From: Inquilinus sp. KBS0705
GTDB taxonomy: Bacteria > Bacteroidota > Bacteroidia > Sphingobacteriales > Sphingobacteriaceae
DNA: 64,000 nucleotides
Assembly (NCBI GenBank): GCA_005938025.2
Contig: VCCI02000001.1
Span: 2,356,001 to 2,420,000, forward strand
Reading direction: 5' to 3'
The notes under the pieces are model-generated. The model had not been told where the DNA came from. It did not search any database and saw nothing but the letters and a program-made list of their open reading frames with translations. Positions 43,793 to 53,351 of this stretch are shown here, piece by piece. The number at the start of each line of letters is the position of its first letter. Position 1 is the first letter of the stretch. The position numbers and the translations under genes are program-made.

Positions 43793-44611
43793 ATGAAAAG
43801 CGATATGGAGAATAATGAATGGGCTGACGAAGAAATGTCACTTAAACGGTTTACCAAAAACAACCCGTTTACAGTGCCTGTTGGCTATTTTGAAGACGCC
43901 GGTAAACGCATATTATCATTAGTTAAATTAGAAGAATTAAAAAGTGACGACGCGGCCATGGGGTTTAATTTACCGCAAGGTTATTTTACGCAGCTTGGTG
44001 ACAATATACAAAGCCGGATAAACGTAGAGGCCATTGCAGGGCCCGATGCTGCATTTACTGTGCCCGAGGGCTATTTTGATGATTTAAGCAGCCGTATACA
44101 AAGCCGCATAAATATTGATGCGCTTGTTAATGCCGAAGAAAGTGGTTTTACCGTTCCCGAAAATTATTTTGAGGACATGCAGTCGCAAATAAGCAGCCGC
44201 ATTGCTGTTGAAGAGGCTTTAGAAACAAACACAGGCGCCTTTACCGTACCTGATGGTTATTTTGATAAGCTGAACAAAAGCATTTTGAATAAAACTGTTA
44301 ACCAGGATATGGTTATACGTAAAACCATTGTGCGCAAGCTATTTGCATCAAACACGTTTAAGTATGCAACTGCCGCTTGTTTGGCTTTAGTGATTGGCGC
44401 AGGTGTATTTTTACGGGATGCCCCTACTACCGTTGCACACAACCATACTTACCTGCACAGCCAGCTATCGGGTGTGCCGGTTGATGAAATTAAAGACTAC
44501 CTTGAGCTGCATATGGATGCCAACGACACCCGCAGCCTAATGGAAAATGATAAACAAATTAATACCGAGGCCCTTGATGCGGACCTGCAGGATTATATTG
44601 ATCTAAACTAA
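43793..44611 (+). CDS. Putative anti-sigma-like transmembrane protein with five FTVPxGYF repeats
   Basis: A 272-aa protein with an unusual N-terminal array: [FxVPxGYF]-type motifs at residues 26, 58, 88, 119 and 150, spaced 30-32 residues, each followed by a helix-like RIxSRIN segment. One membrane helix lies near 191-207 (YATAACLALVIGAGVFL), and about 65 residues follow outside. It is the second gene of the ECF sigma operon, so it may sequester the sigma factor; the repeats have no anti-sigma fold I recognise. The spacing of 51 nt from sigma and 2 nt to the next gene supports one transcript. Confidence 0.7.
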   Translation: MKSDMENNEWADEEMSLKRFTKNNPFTVPVGYFEDAGKRILSLVKLEELKSDDAAMGFNLPQGYFTQLGDNIQSRINVEAIAGPDAAFTVPEGYFDDLSSRIQSRINIDALVNAEESGFTVPENYFEDMQSQISSRIAVEEALETNTGAFTVPDGYFDKLNKSILNKTVNQDMVIRKTIVRKLFASNTFKYATAACLALVIGAGVFLRDAPTTVAHNHTYLHSQLSGVPVDEIKDYLELHMDANDTRSLMENDKQINTEALDADLQDYIDLN

Positions 44612-44613
44612 TA

Positions 44614-45111
44614 ATGAAAGTACTGTTCAGATACCTGTTTTTGATATTGGTTGCGTTATTTACACTTGATGTATCTGCGCAGGTTACTGATGTGCGCAGC
44701 TTAAGGCCGTCAAATACACCTGCCAACAAGTTTAATAGCGTGCGCACCAACCAGGGTACGGGTAAAAAGTTGGTTGCAGCGCGCAACAGATTTATTACAC
44801 AGCAGCTATCGTTAACTGATGACGAAGCGCGTAAGTTTTGGCCGCTGTACAACAAGTACCAGCAGGAGCTTACCGCCGTGCGTATTTTAAAACGCTTAAA
44901 TAACTCAAACGCACAGGCCAACGGTGCCGACCAGGTGAATAAGGACCTTGAATATGACAGCCAAACACTGGCCATTAAAAAAAGGTACCGCGATGAATTC
45001 TACAAAATACTGCCCCCCGAAAAGGTTAGCGAGCTTTACAAAAGCGAAAGCGAATTTAAAGACGAGCTGATCAAACAACTCAGCGAGCGCAGCGTAAGAG
45101 CGGGGAATTAA
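44614..45111 (+). CDS. Exported protein of the 'sensor of ECF-type sigma factor' type
   Basis: A 165-aa exported helical protein with a signal peptide ending VSAQ (about residue 23). The signature LSLTDDEARKFWPLYNKYQQELTAV recalls Spy/CpxP-like periplasmic proteins and matches proteins that accompany Bacteroidota ECF sigma operons. It may sense envelope stress or a ligand and relay it to the anti-sigma protein. It starts 2 nt after the upstream gene. A repeat array begins at its stop codon. Confidence 0.7.
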   Translation: MKVLFRYLFLILVALFTLDVSAQVTDVRSLRPSNTPANKFNSVRTNQGTGKKLVAARNRFITQQLSLTDDEARKFWPLYNKYQQELTAVRILKRLNNSNAQANGADQVNKDLEYDSQTLAIKKRYRDEFYKILPPEKVSELYKSESEFKDELIKQLSERSVRAGN

Positions 45112-45247
45112 TTATTGATTTAGTGAGTTATTGAATTATTGATTTAGTGAATTATTGAATGATACGCTGCCAAGACATTTTACTCATTAATTCAATCCTT
45201 CAATAATTCAATAATTATAAAAAGACATCATTAATTCAATAATTATC
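45112..45247. repeat. Paired ATTGAATTATTGA-type repeats filling the spacer
   Basis: The left half repeats TTATTGATTTAGTGAATTA-like units beginning at the stop codon; the right half carries the inverse (TTCAATAATTCAATAATT) and ends 1 nt before the next start codon. The whole spacer between the two genes is repeat. Confidence 0.75.
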
Positions 45248-45248
45248 A

Positions 45249-46442
45249 ATGCTAACCCTGCGCCAGCTTTTTCTTAACAACAACGCACAAACCACGCACT
45301 TCCCCCTGTTACTGGAGTTTGAACGTGCCGAAGGTGTGTACATGTACGATGCGGAGGGAAAGGCCTATATAGATATGATATCGGGCATTGGGGTAAGCAA
45401 CCTGGGCCACAGCAACCCAACAGTTGTGGCCGCTGTAAAAGAACAGGTTGATAAATATATGCACCTGATGGTTTACGGCGAGTATGTGCAAACCCCGCAG
45501 GTGCGCTTTGCCGAAAAGCTGGTATCCATACTACCTCCTTCTTTAAATTCGGTATACTTTACCAACTCTGGCGGCGAAGCGGTAGAAGGTGCTTTAAAAC
45601 TGGCAAAACGCTTTACCGGCAGGCAGCAGATAGTAGCCTTTAAAAACTCCTATCACGGCAGCACACATGGTGCCCTTAGTGTAATGGGTAACGAAGATTT
45701 TAAGCAAGCTTACCGCCCGCTATTACCCGGCATTACCTTTTTGGAATTAAACCACCTGCCCGGCTTAGCACAAATAACCGAACAAACCGCTTGTGTTATT
45801 ATTGAGACCATACAAGGCGAAGCCGGCATACGCGTACCCGATGCCGAATTTATGACGGCACTGCGTAACCGGTGTAACCAAACCGGCACCTTGCTGATAT
45901 TAGACGAGATACAGGCCGCATTCGGCCGTACCGGTAAGCTGTTTGCATTTGAACATTATAATATAGTCCCCGATATTTTATTGCTGGCCAAGGCACTGGG
46001 CGGTGGCATGCCTGTAGGCGCTTTTATAGCTTCGGCACAGGTGATGTCGGCTTTTAAAGAAAACCCTATCCTAGGGCACATTACCACCTTTGGCGGCCAC
46101 CCTGTATGCTGCGCCGCTGGGCTTGCCGCTTTAGATGTTTTGCTTAGCCAAAACCTGGTAGGCGGTGTGGCACAAAAAGAGGCTTTACTTAGGCAGCACC
46201 TTACCCACCCTGCCATAAAACAAATACGCGGCAAAGGCCTGATGCTGGCGCTGGAGTTTGAAAGTTTTGAACTGAACAAAAAAATAATCGACCGGTGTAT
46301 AGAAAATGGTGTAATTACCGATTGGTTTTTACATTGCAGCAATTCTATGCGCCTGGCCCCCCCGCTCATCATTTCTCATCAGGAAATTGTTAACGCCTGC
46401 CAAGTTATCACCGAGGCTATTGATTTTCACACACATAAGTAA
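45249..46442 (+). CDS. Class III aminotransferase (acetylornithine/ornithine aminotransferase-like)
   Basis: A 397-aa PLP enzyme. The fold-type I class III features are NSGGEAVEGALKLAKR, the SYHGSTHGALS loop, LLILDEIQAAFGRTGK and the PLP lysine in LLAKALGGGMPVGAF. Substrate specificity (acetylornithine, ornithine, or another amine) cannot be decided. No arginine-pathway gene is adjacent, so I leave out a gene symbol. The start codon follows the repeat array by one base. Confidence 0.88.
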   Translation: MLTLRQLFLNNNAQTTHFPLLLEFERAEGVYMYDAEGKAYIDMISGIGVSNLGHSNPTVVAAVKEQVDKYMHLMVYGEYVQTPQVRFAEKLVSILPPSLNSVYFTNSGGEAVEGALKLAKRFTGRQQIVAFKNSYHGSTHGALSVMGNEDFKQAYRPLLPGITFLELNHLPGLAQITEQTACVIIETIQGEAGIRVPDAEFMTALRNRCNQTGTLLILDEIQAAFGRTGKLFAFEHYNIVPDILLLAKALGGGMPVGAFIASAQVMSAFKENPILGHITTFGGHPVCCAAGLAALDVLLSQNLVGGVAQKEALLRQHLTHPAIKQIRGKGLMLALEFESFELNKKIIDRCIENGVITDWFLHCSNSMRLAPPLIISHQEIVNACQVITEAIDFHTHK

Positions 46443-46663
46443 TAAACAGGCTTAACCCTCCCTACCTTTATTAATTATAAGTATAATACTTGTGTAAAAG
46501 ACGCATGACCAAATTAAATTAGTAGTTAATTGGTATAGTTTATGCATTGTATGGCATATCCCATAAAATATGCCAAAAAGCCTTGTAAATGCTCTTTATT
46601 AGGTCAGTGGTGCATAGTTTTCGGGGCATACATCTCTAATAAATTATTGCCTGTTATACAAAT

Positions 46664-48940
46664 ATGAAAATAGCTTACATATCAACCTATCCACCGCGCG
46701 AATGCGGTATCGCTACATTTAACCAAAATTTGATGCATGCCATTAACGCTAATTTCCCCGAAAGGAAAAATTTGCTTGATGGGGGATTTGTTGTGGCGCT
46801 AAACGATTCAGAAAATGTACAAGAATACGAGTACCCGTCTGATGTAAAATACATCATACGTCAAAACCATCAAAAAGATTATATACGTGCTGCTAACTAT
46901 ATTAACACCAGCACTGTTGATGCCGTAATATTAGAACATGAATTTGGTATTTATGGCGGCGAAAGCGGTATATACATCCTGCCATTGATAAACAGGCTGG
47001 AAAAACCGCTGATATCAATTTTACACACTATATTAAAAGACCCAAGCTACGTACAGCGTATCATCATTCGCGAAATTGCCGAACAATCGGCAAAAATAGT
47101 GGTGATGAGCAAACGTGCCGTTGAGTTTTTAACCACCATTTACGATATCCCTGCCGAAAAGATACAGATAATTGAGCACGGCGTGCCCGATCTGGAAGAA
47201 CCGGCAGACAACCCTGTAAAAACACTTACACCATTTAAAAACCATCGTGTACTGTTAACTTTTGGCTTGCTAAGCCGCAACAAGGGTTTAGAAACCGTTG
47301 TGCGCGCATTGCCAAAAATCGTAGAGAAACACCCCGATGTTATGTACGTGGTGTTAGGTAATACACACCCGGGCGTTATTAAAAACTCGGGCGAGGAATA
47401 CCGCGACCACCTAAAAACCCTGGCTGCACAATTAAAGGTATCGCAACACCTGGCCTTTATCAATAAATTTGTGGCCGAAGACGAACTGATCAACTACCTT
47501 ACCGCTGCCGAGGTTTATGTAACCCCATACCTTAACGAGGCACAGATAACCAGTGGTACATTATCATACGCGGTTGGCGCAGGTGCTGCTGTGGTATCAA
47601 CACCATACTGGCACGCTACCGAGTTGTTGGATAACAACCGGGGCCGCTTATTCGAGTTTAAAAACTCAGAAGCGCTGGCCAAAACCGTTAACGAACTTTT
47701 AGACGATAAAAATGTATTACGCGAGCTTAAAGATAATGCTTACGAATACGGCCTGCACTTACGCTGGCCGGCTATTGGCGCCGAATACATTAAAATAGCG
47801 CAAGAGGCATCGGCTAAACACAACTTTAGCGATAAAATACTTAAAAACAGCATATTAGACCCTGAGGTACTGCCAAAATTCAGCCTTACGCACGTATTGC
47901 GCTTAACTGACGATACCGGTATAGTACAGCATGCCAAATATGGCATACCCAACCTAAAAGAAGGTTACTGCCTTGATGATAATGCCCGCGCCTTAATAAT
48001 GGCGTTGATGGCCTACCAGCGCAATAAAAGCCAGGAGGCGTTTAAATTGCTGCCCATCTATTTGAGCTATATACACTATATGCAAACAGATGATGGCAAC
48101 TTCCGTAACTTTTTAAGCTTTAGCAGGCAATACCTGGATGAAGTAGGTTCCGAAGATTCATTTGGCCGTACCATTTGGGCATTGGGCCATTTAATAAGCT
48201 GCGCGGCCAGCAATTCGTACCGCGAGTTTGCTATGGAGATATTCCATAAATCGTACCCGCACTTTAAATCGCTTAAATACATAAGGGGTCAGGCTAATAC
48301 CATTATTGGTATATCGTTATACCTGCAGGTGTTCCCTACAGATGAGGGCATGGTTGCCGAACTGGTACGCCTTACCCAACCACTAATAGATGCTTACGAA
48401 AATACCCGCAGCGACGATTGGGAATGGTTTGAAGAAAGCATGACCTATGATAACGCGATATTACCTTTGGCACTGCTGCACTCCTGCGAGATCACGGGTA
48501 ACGAGAAGGCTAAACAGATAGCCTTAACAACCATGGCCTTCCTGGATAAGCTTACCTTATCAAACGGTTACTTAAGCCCGGTTGGTAATGATGGCTGGTA
48601 TTATCGTGGTGGTAAATTCCCTACGTTCGATCAGCAAGCTATCGAAACAATGGCAATGGTACTGATGCATTTCCAGGCATACCAAATATTCCGTAAACCG
48701 CAGTACATCGAAAAAATGTTCCTGAGCTACAAGTGGTTCCTGGGCGAAAATACGCTTAGGGCACCATTATACGACCACGAAACCAAAGGCTGCTGCGATG
48801 GCTTGCTGCCAACAGGCATTAACCGTAACCAGGGTGCCGAAAGTACGCTGGCCTACTTAATATCACACTTAACGGTATTAAAAGCGTTCGAGCTGGAATA
48901 CGAATACAACAAAATGGACCAGCAGGTAAAAGTTTGTTAA
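46664..48940 (+). CDS. Glycosyltransferase (GT4-type) with C-terminal alpha-helical domain
   Basis: A 758-aa protein. Residues 1 to about 385 form a GT-B glycosyltransferase starting PPRECGIATFNQNL, with the GT4-type region around YLNEAQITSGTLSYAVGAGAAVVST. The remaining 370 residues are helical (GYCLDDNARALIMALMAYQ, WEWFEESMTYDNAILPLALL) and resemble an alpha/alpha toroid. The stop codon overlaps the start of the next glycosyltransferase (TAATG). Together with the GH130 enzyme across the next gene, it suggests mannose-type glycan assembly, which is inference. Confidence 0.85.
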   Translation: MKIAYISTYPPRECGIATFNQNLMHAINANFPERKNLLDGGFVVALNDSENVQEYEYPSDVKYIIRQNHQKDYIRAANYINTSTVDAVILEHEFGIYGGESGIYILPLINRLEKPLISILHTILKDPSYVQRIIIREIAEQSAKIVVMSKRAVEFLTTIYDIPAEKIQIIEHGVPDLEEPADNPVKTLTPFKNHRVLLTFGLLSRNKGLETVVRALPKIVEKHPDVMYVVLGNTHPGVIKNSGEEYRDHLKTLAAQLKVSQHLAFINKFVAEDELINYLTAAEVYVTPYLNEAQITSGTLSYAVGAGAAVVSTPYWHATELLDNNRGRLFEFKNSEALAKTVNELLDDKNVLRELKDNAYEYGLHLRWPAIGAEYIKIAQEASAKHNFSDKILKNSILDPEVLPKFSLTHVLRLTDDTGIVQHAKYGIPNLKEGYCLDDNARALIMALMAYQRNKSQEAFKLLPIYLSYIHYMQTDDGNFRNFLSFSRQYLDEVGSEDSFGRTIWALGHLISCAASNSYREFAMEIFHKSYPHFKSLKYIRGQANTIIGISLYLQVFPTDEGMVAELVRLTQPLIDAYENTRSDDWEWFEESMTYDNAILPLALLHSCEITGNEKAKQIALTTMAFLDKLTLSNGYLSPVGNDGWYYRGGKFPTFDQQAIETMAMVLMHFQAYQIFRKPQYIEKMFLSYKWFLGENTLRAPLYDHETKGCCDGLLPTGINRNQGAESTLAYLISHLTVLKAFELEYEYNKMDQQVKVC

Positions 48941-49947
48941 TGAAAGCAGCTGTATTGGCCCCCGTTGCCTGGCGCACACCGCCCAGGCACTACGGCCCGT
49001 GGGAACAGGTAGCCTCAAATATTGCCGAAGGCCTCATAAAACTTGGTGTTGATGTTACCCTATTTGCCACCGGCGACTCTATAACCGCCGGCAAATTGGA
49101 AAGTATTTGTGAGCGTGGCTACGAAGAAGACCGTAGCCAGGATGCAAAAGTGTTGGAGTGCCTGCACATCAGCAACCTGATGGAGCGCGCAGCTGAGTTT
49201 GACATCATCCATAACAACTTTGATTTTTTGCCGCTTACCTATACCGGGCTTATTAATACGCCTGTGATAACTACTATACATGGGTTTTCGTCGCAGCGAA
49301 TTATACCGGTTTACAAAAAGTACAATGCTAAGGGCCATTATGTATCTATCAGCAATGCCGACAGGAGCCCGGAACTGTCGTACTTAGCTACGGTGTATAA
49401 CGGCTTAGATATTAAAGACTTTAAATTCACTGAAACTCCGCAGGACTACCTGTTGTACTTCGGCCGCATACACCACGATAAAGGCGCTGCCGAAGCTATA
49501 CAAATAGCAAAAAACAGCAAGCGAAAACTATTGATTGCAGGTATTATACAAGATGAGAATTACTGGAAAGAAAAGGTAGAACCCTACCTGAACGAGGATA
49601 TACAATATATTGGCCATGCTGGCCCCGAAAAAAGAAACGAGCTTTTAGGCAATGCTGCAGCCTTGTTGCATCCCATAAATTTCGCCGAGCCTTTTGGCAT
49701 GAGCGTAGCCGAAGCGATGCTTTGCGGAACACCTGTTATTGCCTTTAACAAAGGATCGATGCCGGAGTTGATAAGGCACCAAGAGACTGGCCTTTTAGTA
49801 AATACCGTTGATGAAGCAGTGGAAGCAGTAAGTCAATTAAAAAATATTGACCGTAAGGCCTGCTACACCTGGGCAAGCTCGCAATTTTCGAGCGAGAAAA
49901 TGGCCGCCGATTATTATAAGCTTTACCAGCAAATACTATCTAAATAA
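48940..49947 (+). CDS. Glycosyltransferase family 4 protein
   Basis: A 335-aa GT-B enzyme. The N-terminal part shows the signature APVAWRTPPRHYGPWEQVASNIAEGL, and the C-terminal Rossmann domain has the donor-binding EPFGMSVAEAMLCGTPVIAFNKGSMPELI. The donor sugar is probably GDP- or UDP-activated; the acceptor is unknown. It starts at ATG 48940, overlapping the previous stop by one base. Its 3' end overlaps the end of the convergent unknown gene by 8 nt. Confidence 0.88.
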   Translation: MKAAVLAPVAWRTPPRHYGPWEQVASNIAEGLIKLGVDVTLFATGDSITAGKLESICERGYEEDRSQDAKVLECLHISNLMERAAEFDIIHNNFDFLPLTYTGLINTPVITTIHGFSSQRIIPVYKKYNAKGHYVSISNADRSPELSYLATVYNGLDIKDFKFTETPQDYLLYFGRIHHDKGAAEAIQIAKNSKRKLLIAGIIQDENYWKEKVEPYLNEDIQYIGHAGPEKRNELLGNAAALLHPINFAEPFGMSVAEAMLCGTPVIAFNKGSMPELIRHQETGLLVNTVDEAVEAVSQLKNIDRKACYTWASSQFSSEKMAADYYKLYQQILSK

Positions 49948-50362
49948 TATTACGTAAACGTTCGTTTTTTGCCAGGCTGCTGCCAAACTCGGGCTGTTGT
50001 GCTTTAACAGGCTCAGTTTCGTCGTTGTAGTTTATTAAAGGGCGTAGCTTGGTTTCGGTTAGGTTAGGATATTCCGTTTCGGTTGTTTCTTCTATATAAG
50101 TGCTTATCTCTTCTTCGCGGGCAAAGCTATAACCCAGCCTTTTGTTCTCTTCGTCAATAAAAGTAAACAATTCGCCAAGGCACGAGTGCACCGATCTTAA
50201 GAATTTATAATTGGTAGATGTAAGGCATTGTCCGGTATCTTCAGGTCCTTTGTCGGGCTCACAAAAATTAAGTTTAGTTATAACGGCGTTTATTAATTCC
50301 ACTTCAAATTTACCCTCGGCATGCCAGGTTAAATTGTTTTTAATCTCTCTGAAATGATCCAT
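49940..50362 (-). CDS. Hypothetical protein
   Basis: I do not recognise this 140-aa protein. It is acidic in the middle and has no signal peptide or membrane helix, so it is probably cytoplasmic. A helical N-terminal half (residues 1-75, two Cys, at 33 and 45) leads into a charged, Glu/Thr-rich linker and a polar C-terminus. Its position between the glycosyltransferases and the GH130 gene, same strand as the latter, could mean a role in that locus. It overlaps the convergent glycosyltransferase gene by 8 nt. Confidence 0.6.
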   Translation of the reverse strand: MDHFREIKNNLTWHAEGKFEVELINAVITKLNFCEPDKGPEDTGQCLTSTNYKFLRSVHSCLGELFTFIDEENKRLGYSFAREEEISTYIEETTETEYPNLTETKLRPLINYNDETEPVKAQQPEFGSSLAKNERLRNII

Positions 50363-50739
50363 GTTTGTTAGTAATTATATGGCATACGGGTTTATAAGCG
50401 CAGCCCTTTAAGTTAATATGTTACCCGCAATATTGCAATTGTATTGCCAAATATTAGTTAACAAAAATGATATATCATATCAGTGTTTTGCGGCCGAAAC
50501 GATTAACTATACATTAACGCAGGTTAATAAGAAATTGCCATTTACAGCGCATATTATTAACTATTTATTAATAAGTTTTACCATTTATTGCATAAATAAT
50601 ATCCAAGTAAAAAACAACCCGTTTTAAGATATTTTTTTAGCAAAATATATTATTCGCAAATGTGAATAAGTGGAGCAGTGTTTACCGAATTGTTAAAAAA
50701 TTGTTCCTAAAAAGCTACAGGTTTTACGCCTAATTTCCA
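50363..50739. other. AT-rich intergenic region between the hypothetical and GH130 genes
   Basis: About 377 nt with strong AT bias. A 69-residue open frame at 50418-50627 has no promoter or start support and I leave it out. I see no RNA gene, no stable hairpin and no clear promoter. Confidence 0.4.
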
Positions 50740-52209
50740 CTAATCTATACCATCCTCTTTAAACTTGGCTAATAGTTCGTCAAGGTCAACCTCGGCAAAA
50801 GAGGTAGATGAATCGGATATCCCATAAGGTATAATAAGCTTATTATTATGCACTATAGATCCGCATGAATATAATACGTTGGGCACATAGCCTTCACGCT
50901 CGTCGCTGTTGGGTATTAGTAAAGGCTCTTTTAAGCGGCCTATTTCTACCGCGGGGTCATCAAGCTTTAGCAGGCTGGCACCTAATACATAGCGGCGCAT
51001 AGGGCCTACACCGTGGGTTATTACTATCCAGCCATCTTTGGTTTCTATTGGCGAGCCGCAGTTACCAATTTGCACAAACTCCCAGCTAAATTTAGGTTGT
51101 TGCAGCAATTGCGGTTTTTCCCAGATATTTATCTTATCAGAGTACATGATGTAGTTGTTGCACCCATCAATACGCGATATCATTACATACTTGCCGTTTA
51201 TTTTACGCGGGAACAGTGCCAGGTTTTTATTTTGCGCTCCTGCCCCATACAAAGGCATAATTTTAAAATTATAAAAATCGTTTGTTTGCAACAGTTTAGG
51301 CATTATCAGCGAGCCATCATAAGCGGTATAAGTGGCATAGTAAACCGATACGCCGTCATCGTCAACAAACTTCACAAAACGCGCATCTTCAATCCCTTTA
51401 CGCTCATACTCGGATATAGGGAATATAACCCTGTCAGATATATCGGTATCTAACGAAAATACGATCTCGTAATACGAATCGGCCAGCCATAATACCTTAT
51501 CATATTCCAGCTTCATCATATCGCTCTCCTGTAGTTTTTGCGAATCGAGGATGATACGGCGCAGGTTAGAATACTCGAAATGATGATCAAGCTTACTTTC
51601 CAGCTCGTTTAATACATTAATATTGATTTGGGTGATGGTCGCTTTTTCAAAAAACAGCTTTTTATTATAAACCGCGTTACGCACAATCTCGGCTTCATCA
51701 ATATAGTTACCCGCCGGCAATACGGTTATTTGATTATCCTTATCTATAAGCGCGCGTCGAAACGTAATCGACGAAATATGGCCCTCGCCTACCGCACGAA
51801 AACTGATCACTACACGCCTTTGGCCTTCTTCCAATTCGGTTTGGTCGGGGTCTTCTACTACCGATGGATTAAAGAACGCCGCCGACTCGATAGAATACTC
51901 ATGTGTAAAGTATGAACCTATTAACAGCTTACGGTTAACGGTAAGCGTATCAAAATCGATACCCAGCTCTACAAATAATGGCTTTAGCTTGCTGCAATGG
52001 CGATTTAAGACACGGGTGATATTGCGGTGCCGTTTTGAGTACTCCTGCAACAAAGGCGAAACAATACCAAAAGCGGTTTCTTCGCTAATGTTCATTACCC
52101 TTTGTAAAACTTCCTTAGCCCGATCGTTCCCATTGAAAAAAAATCTTGCAATTACACGTTTAGGATCCGGATTTACTCTTATTGGTTTTCGTTCTATGGA
52201 AAGTCTCAT
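50740..52209 (-). CDS. Glycoside hydrolase family 130 protein, mannoside phosphorylase/mannosidase type
   Basis: A 489-aa protein. An N-terminal helical extension of about 90 residues precedes a five-bladed beta-propeller typical of GH130: SFRAVGEGHISSITFR, GIEDARFVKF, FPRKINGKYVMISRIDGCNNYIMYS, and the C-terminal GVGPMRRYVLGASLL. GH130 enzymes phosphorolyse or hydrolyse beta-mannosides. It is oriented towards the two glycosyltransferases. Whether it breaks down or remodels the same glycan is open. Confidence 0.87.
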   Translation of the reverse strand: MRLSIERKPIRVNPDPKRVIARFFFNGNDRAKEVLQRVMNISEETAFGIVSPLLQEYSKRHRNITRVLNRHCSKLKPLFVELGIDFDTLTVNRKLLIGSYFTHEYSIESAAFFNPSVVEDPDQTELEEGQRRVVISFRAVGEGHISSITFRRALIDKDNQITVLPAGNYIDEAEIVRNAVYNKKLFFEKATITQININVLNELESKLDHHFEYSNLRRIILDSQKLQESDMMKLEYDKVLWLADSYYEIVFSLDTDISDRVIFPISEYERKGIEDARFVKFVDDDGVSVYYATYTAYDGSLIMPKLLQTNDFYNFKIMPLYGAGAQNKNLALFPRKINGKYVMISRIDGCNNYIMYSDKINIWEKPQLLQQPKFSWEFVQIGNCGSPIETKDGWIVITHGVGPMRRYVLGASLLKLDDPAVEIGRLKEPLLIPNSDEREGYVPNVLYSCGSIVHNNKLIIPYGISDSSTSFAEVDLDELLAKFKEDGID

Positions 52210-52382
52210 ATTAAAAAAAAACGTTTTATAGTTAACACCATCGGTGCTAAATTGATTTGCGCAATTTCACAAACCTTACACAAAGTGAAAATATTTATTC
52301 AGATAAATACAAAAAAGCCTATTTAATTTGATTTTAGCAATTACAGGGCCTTTATTGGTAGACCAATAAACCAGGTTATGGT

Positions 52383-53303
52383 TTAAACCATACTGTTTCG
52401 CTTAATAAGGTATTCTTTTAAAATTCCGTTATATCCCTGTTCTATATCAGCATCTACCAGATCAATATGGTGCTGGGCGCATTTTAGTTCAAGCTGGTGG
52501 CGGTAATCTTTTAAAGCTGCGCGATAACTATCCCTTATTTTATTAGGGTGTACACGCACCTGTTGCCCGGTTTCAATATCTACAAAATGATGCGGGCGGT
52601 TATCAAACTCGAAATCTATTTCGTGCTGTTTGCTGGTTACATTAAATATCACCACCTCGTGCTTTTTAAACTTGAGGTGCTGTATAGCGGCAAAAAGTGC
52701 CTTAGTTTTATCAGCGTCAAGGCTATTCTCCAGCATATCGCTAAATATCATCACCATCGACCGTTGATGTATCTCGCCTGCTATGTGATGTAGTGTTTGA
52801 GCGATATTGGTAGTTGTGTTTTGCCGGGGTTGGTTGTAAGCTTTCTCTAACTGTGCATACAAGTAAAATAAATGCGCCGATGTTGACCGGGTCGGGCTCA
52901 TCCAGTCCATCTTGTCAGAAAACAAGCAAAGCCCAAAAGCATCGCGCTGTTTTTTAAACAGGTACATTAAGCTTGCTATGGCATATACCGAAAATTGCAG
53001 TTTGTTGATACCCTTATCAGGGAAATTCATAGATGATGAGGTATCAAGCAATAAGTAACTGCGCAGGTTGGTTTCCTCTTCAAACTGCTTTACAAACAGT
53101 TTTTCGGTACGGGCCATTAGTTTCCAGTCGATATTCTTTACCGACTCGCCATTGTTATACAGCCTGTGTTCGGCAAACTCAACCGAAAAGCCGTGAAAAG
53201 GGCTTTGGTGCAGCCCGGTTATAAAGCCCTCTACCACTTGCCGGGCAAGTAATTCAAGGTTGGCCAGTTGCCGTATATGCTGATCGGTATTTAAAGCGGG
53301 CAT
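52383..53303 (-). CDS. DUF58 domain protein
   Basis: A 306-aa protein with the DUF58 hallmark HGFSVEFAEHRLYNNGESVKNIDWKLMARTEKLFVKQFEEE, followed by a von Willebrand A-like domain with a MIDAS-type motif LLLDTSSSMNF. DUF58 genes usually lie beside a MoxR-type AAA ATPase and BatA-like membrane proteins. Here no MoxR gene is adjacent, so this is a lone copy or the operon lies elsewhere. Function in envelope quality control is inferred from the family. Confidence 0.85.
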   Translation of the reverse strand: MPALNTDQHIRQLANLELLARQVVEGFITGLHQSPFHGFSVEFAEHRLYNNGESVKNIDWKLMARTEKLFVKQFEEETNLRSYLLLDTSSSMNFPDKGINKLQFSVYAIASLMYLFKKQRDAFGLCLFSDKMDWMSPTRSTSAHLFYLYAQLEKAYNQPRQNTTTNIAQTLHHIAGEIHQRSMVMIFSDMLENSLDADKTKALFAAIQHLKFKKHEVVIFNVTSKQHEIDFEFDNRPHHFVDIETGQQVRVHPNKIRDSYRAALKDYRHQLELKCAQHHIDLVDADIEQGYNGILKEYLIKRNSMV

Positions 53304-53351
53304 AGCGCCAAGTTAATAAATTAATTAAACGACCGGGCTACCCTGCTTATT

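Noticed and set aside
45112..45247. Paired repeats considered as a transposon remnant
   Set aside because: No transposase fragment, no target-site duplication that I can identify; the repeat is too short and too degenerate.
50418..50627. A 69-codon plus-strand frame in the AT-rich spacer
   Set aside because: No promoter or conserved domain; composition is that of the AT-rich spacer.
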